Assembly: GCA_947069175.1 (NCBI GenBank)
Contig: CAMTDV010000013.1
Location: 25,981,857-26,045,856 of the forward strand
Source: Scalesia atractyloides
Taxonomy: Eukaryota > Streptophyta > Magnoliopsida > Asterales > Asteraceae
DNA length: 64,000 bases
Direction of reading: 5' to 3'
A program made the translations under genes and the position numbers. The notes below the pieces were generated by a model. That model ran no database searches. It saw only the letters and a list, made by a program, of their open reading frames with translations, and was not told the origin of the DNA. Below, piece by piece: positions 1 to 11,269 of this stretch (the first letter of the stretch is position 1; each line of letters opens with the position of its first letter).

Positions 1-1449
1 GGAAGAGTCTTCTTCCACTTGTCCGTCGATTCGAGAGTCATGAACTGGGTTCTTGCCTTCGGCTCGAGGACCTCATGGGGTGTTTGATGGGAAATCAGCC
101 ATATGAACGCGAGGCTTGCGAAGAGTGAAAATGAAGGGGATTATTTTGTAAAAAGAGAGAAAATCACGGATGGCACCAATGAAGAAGCCCTGGCTGAACC
201 TATGGATATCCGGGGATATAAAAGTCACAACCAGGGTTTTTCTGCATAAAGGGTTGTCCTTTCACTTCACTCTCTGGGGTGAGCTCACTTAAGCTGATCT
301 ACAAAACTAGCAACGCCGTTAGTCTCGTCACGGAAAAAGGGTGGTTTTCTCCGTGACCACACTCCGGCGTGAAAATAAGTATTTGAGGATTGAGAGTAAG
401 GTATCAAGTAAGTTGAAAGTGTGTATGTAGATATAAGTGTAGAAAACGTGTGGTTTACATGGAGGTCCGATACTTATTTATAGCCGAAAAGGTATGTTCA
501 GGAGATGGGCTGGTGGGCCTTGGGCCCGACCCATACAGCCAGAGACATCCATTTTGTCCCCTGTGTCAGACATTAAATGTTCCCTGCAGGAGAATTAATG
601 TCCACTGTCGGGAGGCGTGTCCTGTCGGATGTTGAGTGGTGCCACGTGTACAGGCGACCGTCTCTGGTGTCAGGCCTGCTGCCAGCCGAAAGTGGAGAAG
701 GTGGAACAGTCACTGGCAGAGATATGGTTGGTGTGTAGTCTAACGTCTACAATACTGCTCATGCAATACTGTCACACGCAACCTGCTGAGCAACCCTTGG
801 TCACAGTTCTGCCACTTTGTACCCTTGAGTATGGTCAACACCTCTTAGTGTTTACCCCTTCTGCGAGGCTGTCAGTGTTTTTCCCGCCAGCGCAGTGTGT
901 GGGGGTATATCCTTCTGTCCCAAGACTATGAGGTGCTTCTCATGTGTGTCTTGTCCTTGCAAGGTTCTAGGATTCGCAGCTCAGAGGGATGTTAAACTGC
1001 GCAGGGTCTAGTATCCTGCGCGCGCGAGTCTAACGTGCCGTTGTGCCAAGTACACAAGGCTCGTTGTGTGACTTGTGTTATTTAGTCTAACTTGTCGTTG
1101 CGCTGGGTGCACAAGACTCGTTGTTTGACTTAATGTATTGGTCTAATTTACCGTTGCGCTGAGTGCGCTAGGTTAATTGTATGACCTATTGTTGTTGGTC
1201 TAATTCACTGTTGCGCTGAGTGCGCATGGTTCATTGTATGACCTATTGTTGTTGGTCTAATTCACCGTTGCGCTGAGTGCGCAAGGTTCATTGTATGACT
1301 TATTGTTGTTAGTCTAATTCACCGTTGCGCTGAGTGCGCTAGGTTCATTGTATGACCTATTGGTGTTTAGGAAAAACGCACCGTTGCATGCAGGGTTATC
1401 CTTGTAAAATGTAGTCAAGGGTATGGTTATTTGGGATCATACCTCCTTA
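1..1449 (-). mobile_element. 5' end of a Tat-type Ty3/gypsy retrotransposon, cut by the window edge
   Basis: Read on the minus strand this has the same order as the left end of the complete element at 46.8-61.2 kb: an LTR (180-1449), a primer-binding-like site (about 162-179) and the start of the internal region (1-161). The LTR shares blocks with the other element, including the part around the host-like GTCACGGAGAAAAC motif, and the LTR end plus PBS sequence (TTCA, then TTGGYGCCATCCG) is the same. The outer LTR edge at 1449 is set by similarity to the other element's first 17 bases. The rest of the element lies left of base 1, so no target duplication can be checked. It is a related but distinct family member, since the LTR contains its own 57-bp repeat array. 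Confidence 0.8.
1029..1370. repeat. 57-bp tandem repeat, six copies, inside the LTR
   Basis: Copies begin at 1029, 1086, 1142, 1199, 1256 and 1313, each with TCTAA, then CGTTGCGCTGAGTGCGC (degenerate in the first two), then GTATGACCTATTG. The last four are nearly identical, so amplification is recent there. Degenerate counterparts are present at 47.0-47.2 kb and 60.1-60.35 kb in the LTRs of the full element, in the opposite orientation. By position it lies in the U3 part of the LTR, where tandem repeats often act as enhancers; that role is inferred. Confidence 0.9.
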
Positions 1450-1859
1450 GCGGCTATGATGGTGTGCGGGGAGGACCTCCGTACAGGGCTCTTAATTTCG
1501 GGGCACGTGATTTTAAAAATCCGATATGTATATGTTGATTTTTATATTTTTTAAATAGTAAACACTGAAACACATATCAATTCAAATATAGGTCCATTTA
1601 CAAATCGCTTTTTTATGGTTTAGAATTTAGCCCACCGGACATTAGGTTTATTGGGTGCAATACTAATTTGATTTTAAAAAATAAAAATAATAAAACATAA
1701 CTATAAAGGCATAAGAGCACATCTTTTGGAGCTCGTACATGAGTTCTCAGAGATGACACTGATGGCTAGCCTTGAATGGCGGATAAAAAAGTTGCTTAGA
1801 TCGAAGAGAATCATGTCCCATACCGTGTAGCCTTAGGTATTTCAAGTTCAAAACAATTA
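1450..1859. other. intergenic, no gene seen
   Basis: AT-rich sequence without a convincing reading frame, splice signals or terminal repeats. Confidence 0.5.
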
Positions 1860-2285
1860 GAGAGGTGGGGGCGCTACGTGATGGAACGTGGTGGTTGGGT
1901 GATCACGCGTGGAACACTGCTGCCACTCATGGTGACCACGCATGGTGGTGACAACGCGTTGTGGTGATCACGCGTGTTGAAAGTTGAATGTTACCATTGA
2001 GGAGGGAAATTGTTGGGTGTCATTGGGTGTGGTGAGTGATGGGTACCCCCAATAATATCTATCACGAATAATGGAACCAAGTTTGATGATGTGACAGAAG
2101 ATTATTGGGTGTAGTAAGTGATAGAAAGTAGAGCACCCCCACTCTCATTAGAGAGGTGAGGGCGCTACATGATGGAATGTGGTGGTTAGTTGACCACATG
2201 TGGAAAACCGCCGCCACTCATGATAACTACACGTGGTAATGACAACATGTTGTGGTTACTAACGTGTTAAAAGTTAACGATGACA
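1860..2285. repeat. pair of diverged ~125-bp direct repeats
   Basis: The block starting AGAGGTGGGGGCGCTACGTG at about 1860 is repeated from about 2151 (AGAGGTGAGGGCGCTACATG). Both continue through the same order of words (ATGGAA.GTGGTGGTT, GCCACTCATG, GACAAC, GTTGTGGT). Most differences are CG in the first copy against TG or CA in the second, as expected from loss of methylated CpG. The stretch between them contains two CACCCCC/TACCCCC words and GTGAT direct repeats; no clear TSD was found. Confidence 0.65.
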
Positions 2286-5200
2286 TGACAGAACATGATT
2301 AAAAGTGTATACACGATTCCATGGTCATAATCGATTCTGCATTGTACAACCGTTTTTTATTAAAAATACTCATTAAGAATATCTTTAGGTTCATCGTTCA
2401 CGGATCTCTAGACGATCTGATTCTCTCGTTCTCCAAGTGTTTTGATGTTTTGTTTGAATCTTTTTGTCGATTCGATTCATATTCGAAAGGAGTTGTGTCT
2501 GTTCCTTGGGGATGAGGAACTATGACTGTGGCTGTCAAGGTGGGCCCATTTCGCTTTTGTTTGTTTTCTAAGATGTTCCTGCCCTATATTTGTCCCTAGA
2601 TTACACCCCAAGTAATACATCCTCTTTTTGACCAATATGTTTGACTCACATTTATCCCATATATACCCATTTTTATTCAAATAGCCTGCATCAAAATAAG
2701 TTTTTCAAACAACACATTTGATTTTTTCAATCCCTGGTTTCTAAAAATACGTTTCTAAAAGGACGTTTCAATGTGGTTGTTTTTGTTAGGGTTTAGAAAT
2801 TTATATTTTTGTACAGCTAACTAAGCAGGATAACTTATAATTATTTTATGTATTTCTAAACGTGAAAGGGGTTTTGTTCGTTTCTATTTAATTTATGTAA
2901 TTATTTTCTTGACTCATTTTTTAACATCACAAAGTCTACGTAAATTTTATGTAAGCGCAAAGAAAAGTAGAAGTGGTAGGGATGAGAAACGAACCAGAAC
3001 ACAATAGAAGCCCGAAGCCTGAAACATTTTGGACGAGTATTCAGATATGAGATTGGCGAGGATGGTATCAGGTTATATTCTGCCCGATTGCCCGAATCAT
3101 GCATGCCTGTTTACCTGAACCTTACCCAACATTTTATTTTCCTTTTGTTTTTAGCTAATTGAATAAATTACTATTTTACTAATGTTTACCCTTTACATTT
3201 TTAATTTACTTGGGTAGTAAGATCATATAAAAATTAAAATAATAAAAAAATGTATATGAGTATCCCAAAGAAGTAAGTGTTAACATATTAACGGATATAA
3301 CTGATAGTCACAAACATACACTATGCAACAGATAAGTAGCCGATAGATATCTATGAGACTCGATTTTATACTCAGGTATTAGATTGAAATTGGCAATACA
3401 TGTCCCATACCAAAGGATAGCATGAATTTCTATGATTATAGTTGGTTGGATATTTTCATTAAAATCAATTCTGATTCATTTAGTTTTCGAAGTCATCTAA
3501 AGATTAATTTTCTTTTTAGAAAATGATTGTAGGACAAAATGTGTATGTTTTTTAGAACAAGAATGCATAAATATTATGCTTTTTTATAATAATAATTTGG
3601 GTCAAAGATTTAGTCCAAAACCCAGAGGAAAATAGGTTGCTTTGATGATTGCAGTAGTATCAACCATTTCTATCAACCCCTTTCTCTCTTTTATAATCAT
3701 AACAAAATCTCTAGATTCCCTCTTTATCTTTATCACTAAGACTCTGAGTGTGACCCAGAGACCACCCTGGCATGGACCCCCACCCCAAACCAAAACCAAA
3801 CCTAGCCACTTTGTTTCCCATCACAAGACTGCACCGCGCCGGTCCACTAGCCAACGTCCCCCACCGCTCGTGCCTTAGCCACGGCTAGATCCTTAAGATC
3901 ATTCCGTTTATTTAGTTATCTAAGGTTAAAAACATTGCATAACCGAGCAAAATCATAAAAGTTAACCCAGTTGTATTACTAAATTTTTTTTAGCATTGGC
4001 TTTAGATACTTTGTAACGATAATTTGAAAAGTCAAAATGTAAGAAAACACATATTGAAAATTTTAAATTCAAATGATCAGGGTACCCACGGACCCCCTCT
4101 AGTTCCACTAATATCACAACTAAAAGGTTGTTGAACTCGATAACATGTATATGTCTTCAGTGGCGGATGCATGAACTTTTTTATTTCCGAAAGCGGGTGT
4201 GTAACTGGTTTGGGTGAACTTTGGATGCGCCATATTTTGATCGGCTCATAAATTTATTTTTTTAGAACTTCTAGTGCTAATGGAAGTATAGTTAACATAA
4301 ACAAATAAAAAGGACAAAATAAATAATCAACTAAAAAAAACTAAAAGAAAAAACTCCGTTTAATTTCTTATTTCTATAAGTATCCTTCATATGATTTACT
4401 CATAATGAAAACTCTAGAATTCATCGGTGGCAGACGTGCTCTACGTAGGGGAAGGGGGAGGCCTACAAATATAGTGTAATTTGTAGCAAAATATCTCAAT
4501 CATCTTTTTTAAAAATTCGATTAAACCATCAATTGTTTCAGAAAATAAATTATAAGTTCGTTACTGGATTTCATATTAGTGAGAGTAGCCAACATCCTGT
4601 AAGGACGGATTCGCCCATGTTCATATCGACAAACCGATAACAAAAGGATATAGTTTAGATTCAGGAAAATATAATTAAGGGAATAAAAGAAAGAGATCGT
4701 GGTCCTCGTGATCGGAGAAGTGTATCCATGGAAGACTGTTCCCCCTGGTCACGTGGCTTCTTTTGACCATTCCCTAAAAGAACAACCCCCTCAAAACCCT
4801 CCCCCTCAATCATACCATTTTGAATCTCCTTTTCTTTTTTACTTATTATTATTATTTATCTATTTATTTTTCTTGTTATTTTATGCAATATATTATATGT
4901 TAATTTAAGTAACATGTGGTTATTAAATGTTTTCATGTTGGTAGTTTATAAATAAAAAAAATACTTTCAACTACAAAAATCAATTAAGCAACATATTTGT
5001 TATCATATTAATAGGGATAGGTTTATTAGTGAACAAACACATTGATTGTAAACACTATGAACTAATCCTAGCTATTGATTATCTAGCATGATTTGATGAG
5101 GAAATTCACTAGGGTATTTTACGATTTGATAATGTAAATCAATTGTTAGAATTTGTTAACTCAGTTGATAAATACACTAGTGTTCACTCTACTTGGATTC

Positions 5201-6460
5201 ATGTTCAGTTAGTTAAAGAGTGTTATCGGCCATATGTTGAAAGTTGGGAGTGTTGGTGTACAAATCGAATGTTTGGAGTGTTATTGACCAATTGGTGAAA
5301 GTTAGGGTTATTTAAATCCAATATCTCTTTTTAGTAAATGTGGCAAAGTTTTTTAGTCAATACTCTGATACAGGCATGTAAAGTGTTGCAAGCTTACGAT
5401 ACAATGAAATTTGAAATTTTTAAATTTCCTTGAAGCCGGGTCTCAGTAAAAACGGTCTCTCTATCCTGTAGGACAGAGGTAATATTTGCCTACATTCACT
5501 ATCCTAAACCTTGTCAGTAATTTAACAATAGATGAGATTATACTGGGTAAGATTGTTGTTATTAGTTCATTTATTCACAATAAGTAAATGAGATTAATCA
5601 ATTGACCTTTATGTTTTCACTCATATAAGATTTTCACTCTTCGAAAATTACATATAACTAAGTTACATATAAGAAATGAATGATTATCCAATGCTTTATA
5701 ATACTAAAAAAAATATAGTCCAAGGTCAGTTCGGCAAACTTTTCCCAGATGGATAGTTTGGTTATATTATTTGATAAACAGATCGTGAAACTTAAGATTG
5801 AAAAGATACAAAGCTAAAAAGCAATCTATCATATCCATCATTGCACCCTACACTAAGTCTATTCATCTTGTCACCCCTTTAATTTAAAGTATTATACGCA
5901 TTGTTAAGTAAACTATATGATTAAATAAACATATAAGTGTATTTCAATAATTGACAATTGTGTAAGGCATTGCTTTTAAGAGTTAAACATTTCATTTAAC
6001 ATATAAAAGTCGAGATTAGTTTAATTATTTCATAAAACGACATAATAGATTTTCATTTCAAATTATAACAACTTAGTGATCAAAAGAAAGAAAATGATAG
6101 TTTTAATAAATACAAGTGTTAGGTTATCTTACTAGAAAACAGACAACCAACAAAAGAAAAACCCACAACCCCAACATGAAACAAAAACTATTTTTTTAAT
6201 CGATGGCACGTCAATAAAAAAAACTTTGTAGAGTCAACCGTCGAGTGTCGACATATATTTATGTTAGATAAATCTATAATAACTCTTTTAAGATATCAAA
6301 CTAATCTATTGTTATACATCTCATATCATGTGTTTTGTATGTAACTTATGCTTTAGAGCATCCTATATTAATTCGTATATTTATAAAATTAGAAATTAAA
6401 AAGATTTATGGTATGAATCAACCTTGCATGGAACAAAAGAAAACGACAAATAAAACATAG
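2286..6460. other. intergenic region upstream of the HAN-like gene
   Basis: AT-rich, no gene recognised. Open frames here are short and lack codon structure or known motifs. A fragment at about 4159-4250 (GTGGCGGATGCATGAAC...) resembles the terminus of hAT-type MITEs, but no second terminus or TSD was found. The last few hundred bases are the likely promoter of the gene at 6649. Confidence 0.5.
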
Positions 6461-6517
6461 GTGGAAGAATATTCAGTCTGCAACTCACTTCCACTGGACC
6501 CACTCGTGTATACCTCC

Positions 6518-6525
6518 TATATAAA
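6518..6525 (+). promoter_or_regulatory. TATA box of the HAN-like gene
   Basis: TATATAAA lies 131 bp before the ATG at 6649, which would leave a 5' UTR of about 100 bases. It is followed by a C-rich pyrimidine stretch typical of plant leaders. Confidence 0.65.
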
Positions 6526-6648
6526 CACCCCCAACCCCCCCTCCCTCATCCTCTCATTGCATCCCCTCTCATCATTGGCCCCACAAATCTACACTTATAG
6601 CAACCTACCTTATTCAGTTATTTCATCATCTAACTGTTCACATAAACC

Positions 6649-7552
6649 ATGAATAGGTGCACCGGTTCAACCATGATGGGTCCATGCTCATGTGGTCACT
6701 ACCATTACCAAACCAACTCATACTCCACCATATTACCAATGCCATATGAACAAGAGATGTGCCCTTATGGTTCTTCGCCTTCATCGGTTGATTGCACTTT
6801 GTCTTTGGGCACACCTTCCACTCGCTTGACGAACGAATATGAGAAAACGCACCATGAAAAGCGTCGTGGGTCTCATTGGTGGAACATTTTGCAACCATCT
6901 AGCCACTCTGCCTCACAGTCGGCTCATAAAGCCAACCGTGCTAGCAGTGGCAACGGCGGTGGTAATGGTTCTACCACTGCCGCTAATAGTCTCTTTTCTC
7001 GGAGATGCTCTAATTGCGACACCACTTCTACTCCCTTTGGAGGAATGGACCTCGTGGCCCTAAGGTATGTTTATAACTTTATATCTTTATTTTTTTAATA
7101 AGTGCAGATGAATTAATCGTTTATATAGAATAATTGTTATTTTCCTCTTTTATTTATTTTTATAGTTTTTTACATAGCTTCTTGCTAGTCGTTTTTTAAT
7201 AAATCTCGGTCGTTCTAAAAAAATTGAAAACTATTTGCAGTCACTATGCAATGCATGTGGAATTCGTTACAAGAAGGAGGAGAGGCGTGCGAATGCAGCC
7301 GCAGCTTCGGCGGTTACAACTGTTGGCAGTGATGCGACGGATGGATATCACCACCAATACATGATGAATAGTAACCAATGGGCTAATGACTACTCACACT
7401 CAACCTACAAAACGCCGTCATGCTACTCACCGGCGGCTGCGACGAATGAGTTTAGGTTCATGGATGATGTGGACGACAGAGATTCCGCGTTTATGTCGTG
7501 GCGGCTCAACGTCACGGACAGACCAGGCCTCGTCCATGACTTTACTTACTAG
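6649..7552 (+). CDS. HAN: HANABA TARANU-like GATA transcription factor, two exons, frameshift in the finger
   Basis: Plant GATA zinc-finger factor of the HAN (GATA18/19) group, which in Arabidopsis controls shoot meristem and floral organ boundaries. Exon 1 is 6649-7064, the intron 7065-7240 (GTATGT...TTTGCAG), exon 2 7241-7552. Seen: the SVDCTLSLGTPSTRL motif near residue 45, a first finger pair CSNC at residues 120-123, exon 2 opening with SLCNACGIRYKKEERR, and a C-terminus with EFRFMDD and SWRLNV.DR..LVHDFT, all hallmarks of HAN. Exons total 728 nt, one short of a multiple of three. The TPLWRNGPRGPK part of the finger is readable only in another frame from the CCCTTT run at 7033-7038, implying one missing base. 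The intact protein would be about 242 residues. Either a young pseudogene or, more likely, an assembly indel, because everything on both sides is conserved. Confidence 0.9.
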
Positions 7553-10200
7553 ATGAAAAAGTATAGAAATTTAAATTAAATATGACGTGGCAGTCATACC
7601 CATGACGACGTGGAAACGTGGGGTAGACGTTTTTCTTGTTCAAAATTCTTTACGTTAGAGAGACGAATGTATTAGATCTTGCTTCTTTTTTTTTTTTTAA
7701 TTCTTAAGCTTTAGATTTAGTAGTAGCAGCCTTTTTTCACTTTTGCCAGTCAAATTGTTTTTGTTTTTTAATTTTATTTATTATTTTTTTTAACTTTAAT
7801 CTAATGTAAACAACTTTACTCTTCTTCATTCTTTTTGTTCCACTCCATAATGATTTGCTGTTTATTCATAGACATCTTGCTTTATATTCCAAAAGGAGTA
7901 ATTATACTTCTTCTATAAGAAAGTATAAAAAGTACAAAATAACAACGTTACGTACCCTGATTTCTTGAATACACCTAATATCATATTTATGATTATGTTG
8001 ATTGTGTTCGGTTATAGGTCTAACATTGTATGATATCACATTCATTGGAGACATATGTCGTATCCGTGCTGATGTTTGAAAATGCTTAAAAATGTAAAAT
8101 TAAAAGTGATTAGTAATATGCTAAACATTTCAACCTTTAACACAAATATTCATACACTAGTAAGAGAAATCGATGTTTGCGTCCTCTCAAGGATCAAGGA
8201 AGCCCGGGAGGAATCTATCATAGACGAGAATCTAAAAGAAAGAGAATTCCGGCCCACGTAAAAAATGCAAACGAAAACCATTTAGTGTGAATACTCGCTT
8301 TAGCATAGTTTTGATGCCAAGCCCGTGTGAAGATGCTAGGGCAAGTAAGTCGAAGTCTTTAGGGGTAGATGTTATAAATGTTGACGTGCTCAACATTTCG
8401 ACATTTATCATGAATATCCATAAGGACCATAAACTAGAGAGTTGTTGATGCAGAGGGAGGGTGAAGAATTATCCAAATGAAATTCACATAATTAGAAGCC
8501 AAGCTCAATTTTTAAACAACTCTTAGTCCCTAGCAAGTGTTCCTACCCGTGACGGATCTTGATTTTACATTTAGAACGTTTGATTCTACTTCCTATCAAA
8601 TACAACGTGTGGAATCCATTGTAAATGACATGATATTTATACACAATAGCTAAATAAATGTTTCTGAAGTTTTATATCAAAATTAACAGAGTTTGATTAC
8701 ACGATGGAGAATCACAAATCTGAAAACTGGCAAAGACCTATGTTCAGTCGACAGGCACAACTATTTATAGACTTGGTCAATCGATTGCGATCCCAAATGA
8801 ATGAGCCAATGATTCAATTGAATGAACCTTTCGATTGAGTCTGCCATTCGACTGATAATATCAAACACATCACCCATTCGTTTGACCCACTAAACAAGTC
8901 AAACTCTGCCTAAATAAACATAAACAAACACAAAATGACATAACAGAAACCTATAGAATGATCTAGACACTTGCCAAAAAACGGCTATAGGCACATTATA
9001 AACTAACACTAATGATTCTTAACACACATTTCGGTAATTAAATCTCTACTAGTTCATCGTATAGATTTAAGTTGGATTTCTTACCCAAGTAGCTAGGAAA
9101 ATAAGTTCTTGGACTAAATTGTGACGTATCTTAAATTCTAATCAATATATTAGATATTTATAGCATGCTTCAAGAGTGTGATTTTAAACATGTATGATGC
9201 ACTCGAGTTTGTAAGTAAAGGTTTTCTTTTCTTGGGTCATTTTGGCATATGATAAGTTGTTTTTTTTTGCAAAAATGATGTTTTTAATCTTGGCTATGAC
9301 TTGTAGATCACTAATACATCAACGTAATGTTTTTGGACGAAAATCCCATTGGCATTGTGCTTATAAGCACTAGATGTTAAAATGGTGATATAGCCTAGTT
9401 TAACATAGAAAGTCATATACAAGACTTATTGGTTAGATTTACAAGTAGGATTTTGGAAAGCTCTAAAGTAACTATTGAAATAAGTAAGATGTTCATGGTT
9501 TGCTTTTGAGGGTTTTTAGGTTAAACCATGAGTCAGTTCTTTAGTAATAGGTTTTTATCTTCGTAAATCAAAACAAAACAGTTGAAAATTAAAACCAAGT
9601 CAAACCAAACCGTTACAAGATGTGTGGCTTCGGCTCCGTTTCATGGTTTGAGCTTATCTTTCTTTACAATAAAAAATACATAAAATACAATCAAATAGAT
9701 CAACGACAAAAATGAAACTTTAAAAACCGAATTTATGTATTGCATTGTTAAGCAAAGCTCAAATGCTCAATCATGTGTATAGTTTAACTTAATGTAATCA
9801 AAAGCCCTAAAGTAAAGCTCACTCAAAGTAACATATGATGTAACCAGAGGCCCCAGTAAAATATAAAAGGTTACCCCTAAATCCTACGGCCTGATTCAGT
9901 TTATTCCTGCTGATTTCGAGTATAAATCGTATACCACTCCTCTATTGTTTAAAGAACCCTAATGCAACCGAAAATCTAAGAAAAAACCAATGAGAAACCA
10001 AATCAATAAACCGGTTTCATGGTTTCAAATCCATCCATGACCGCACCTACGAATTTGACATTCAAAAAAAGTAAATAATATGATTAAGCCTAAATTTCTT
10101 AGAACCGCTAACCCACACGCTAATTTTACTCCAAAATCTACATCTTGTTGGATATTTTAGTGTAATTTGAGATTGCGAGTGACGGTCAAATAAGAGTGCA
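7553..10200. other. intergenic between HAN-like and RADIALIS-like genes
   Basis: The first 250 bases are the T-rich 3' flank of the HAN-like gene. No further gene, terminal repeat or RNA gene was recognised; the reading frame at 8076-8261 has no known motif. Confidence 0.5.
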
Positions 10201-10221
10201 CGCTTATTTGAATGTCATCGG

Positions 10222-10350
10222 GACTAACGGGGGATCCAAGGGAGCAGCGCCCCCTTGGCGGGGGTCTGGGGGCAGCGCCCCTGGAGCAGGGTCCAAGGGG
10301 CGGCAGCCCCTGGCGGGGTCCAAGGGCAGAGCCCCTGGCTGGGGTCGAGC
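10222..10350. repeat. GC-rich minisatellite in AT-rich DNA
   Basis: About four or five degenerate units of 26-29 bp with the core GGGTCCAAGGGGC.GC.CCCTGG. Each unit is itself close to a palindrome (GGGGC.GCCCC). It contrasts sharply with the AT-rich surroundings. Open frames on both strands across it are by-products of the repeat. Confidence 0.8.
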
Positions 10351-10944
10351 TGAAAATACTGAAAAACTGAAAATACGCTCCCAATTTTTAGAGAAAAACC
10401 CTAGACGAATTTTGATTCGTAACTAATCCCCAAAACCTCACAATCAAAATCTCATACAGAAATCTAGAATCAAATCTGATTTTATCCGATCAAAGATTGG
10501 TAGCCACTCCAATTGTTTGATCTGAAAGTGATTACACGACTTCAGATTTATCCAAGCAAATTTCGATTTTCCCAACACATCTTTTGTCCACCATGATGCT
10601 TGAACCCTCACCACTTGAGTAGAAACATAATTTTTCAACACAAGGCCAAAGTCCCTTTGGTGTTTAAGCTTAATCATCCCACCTAAATTTGATCTAACAT
10701 ACGAATTTAAGCTTCGTATATGAAATGGCAAGCTATAATCATTCACCTATAAGAAATCATTACATTTAAATAAATGTTATCTTACATTCATAAAATTGAA
10801 CATTATGCATACAATATATGTAATCAATTGACAATATTACCACTACTCTACTAGATAGATGATAAAATATGCATGTGAAAGTGAATCACATTATTATTAT
10901 TAAATGGTTTACCAGCTCAATGCATTTGATCTAGACTAACATCA
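10351..10944. other. 3' flank of the RADIALIS-like gene with an unidentified open frame
   Basis: A minus-strand frame of 100 codons at 10444-10746 has a plausible residue mix (for example VRVQASWWTKDVLGKSKF) but matches no family I recognise. It could be a decayed transposon exon. Nothing else is seen. Confidence 0.35.
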
Positions 10945-11165
10945 TTAGTTAGGAAAAGGAACATTGCCCAACTCAATGCGCCTAAGGTCTTCAATGAGCA
11001 CTTGATAGTGCCGCTTCACTTCTTCGGCGGTTTTCCACCAACCGCCCTTGCCACTTTCTGCCACCGGTCAGGGGTGTCTCTGTCATATACTGCGAGAGCG
11101 CGCTCAAACAGTTTGTTTTCTTGGGGAGTCCAGGAGGAGCTAGAATGAAGGGAGCTTGATGCCAT
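10945..11165 (-). CDS. RADIALIS-like single-SANT protein, one-base frameshift
   Basis: Small nuclear MYB-related protein of the RADIALIS/RL (RSM) family, which in Antirrhinum RAD competes with other MYBs in floral dorsal identity. Read from the ATG at 11165: MASSSLHSSSSWTPQENK, then LFERALAVYDRDTPDRWQKV and ARAVGGK, the family's SANT signature. After GGK the frame breaks at a four-base homopolymer (11031-11034); one base further the family sequence resumes (EEVKRHYQVLIEDLRRIELG, then VPFPN) and ends at TAA 10945-10947. The span is 221 nt, one short of 222, so the intact product would be 73 residues, near the short end of the family. The single missing base at a homopolymer suggests an assembly error more than decay. 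Confidence 0.87.
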
Positions 11166-11251
11166 TTTATATGGTCGGGTGATCAAAGAAGACGATCGAT
11201 CGGTTAGAAGTCAAGGGATGCTGGTTTGAAGGTGTTATCAATGTTAGCTCC

Positions 11252-11261
11252 TTATATATAG
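11252..11261 (-). promoter_or_regulatory. TATA box of the RADIALIS-like gene
   Basis: On the minus strand CTATATATAAGG lies about 90 bases upstream of the ATG at 11165, leaving a leader of about 60 bases. Confidence 0.6.
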
Positions 11262-11269
11262 GAGGGAAA

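Noticed and set aside
1029..1370. CRISPR-like array
   Set aside because: The 57-bp units are contiguous tandem repeats without unique spacers, in an LTR of a plant retrotransposon.
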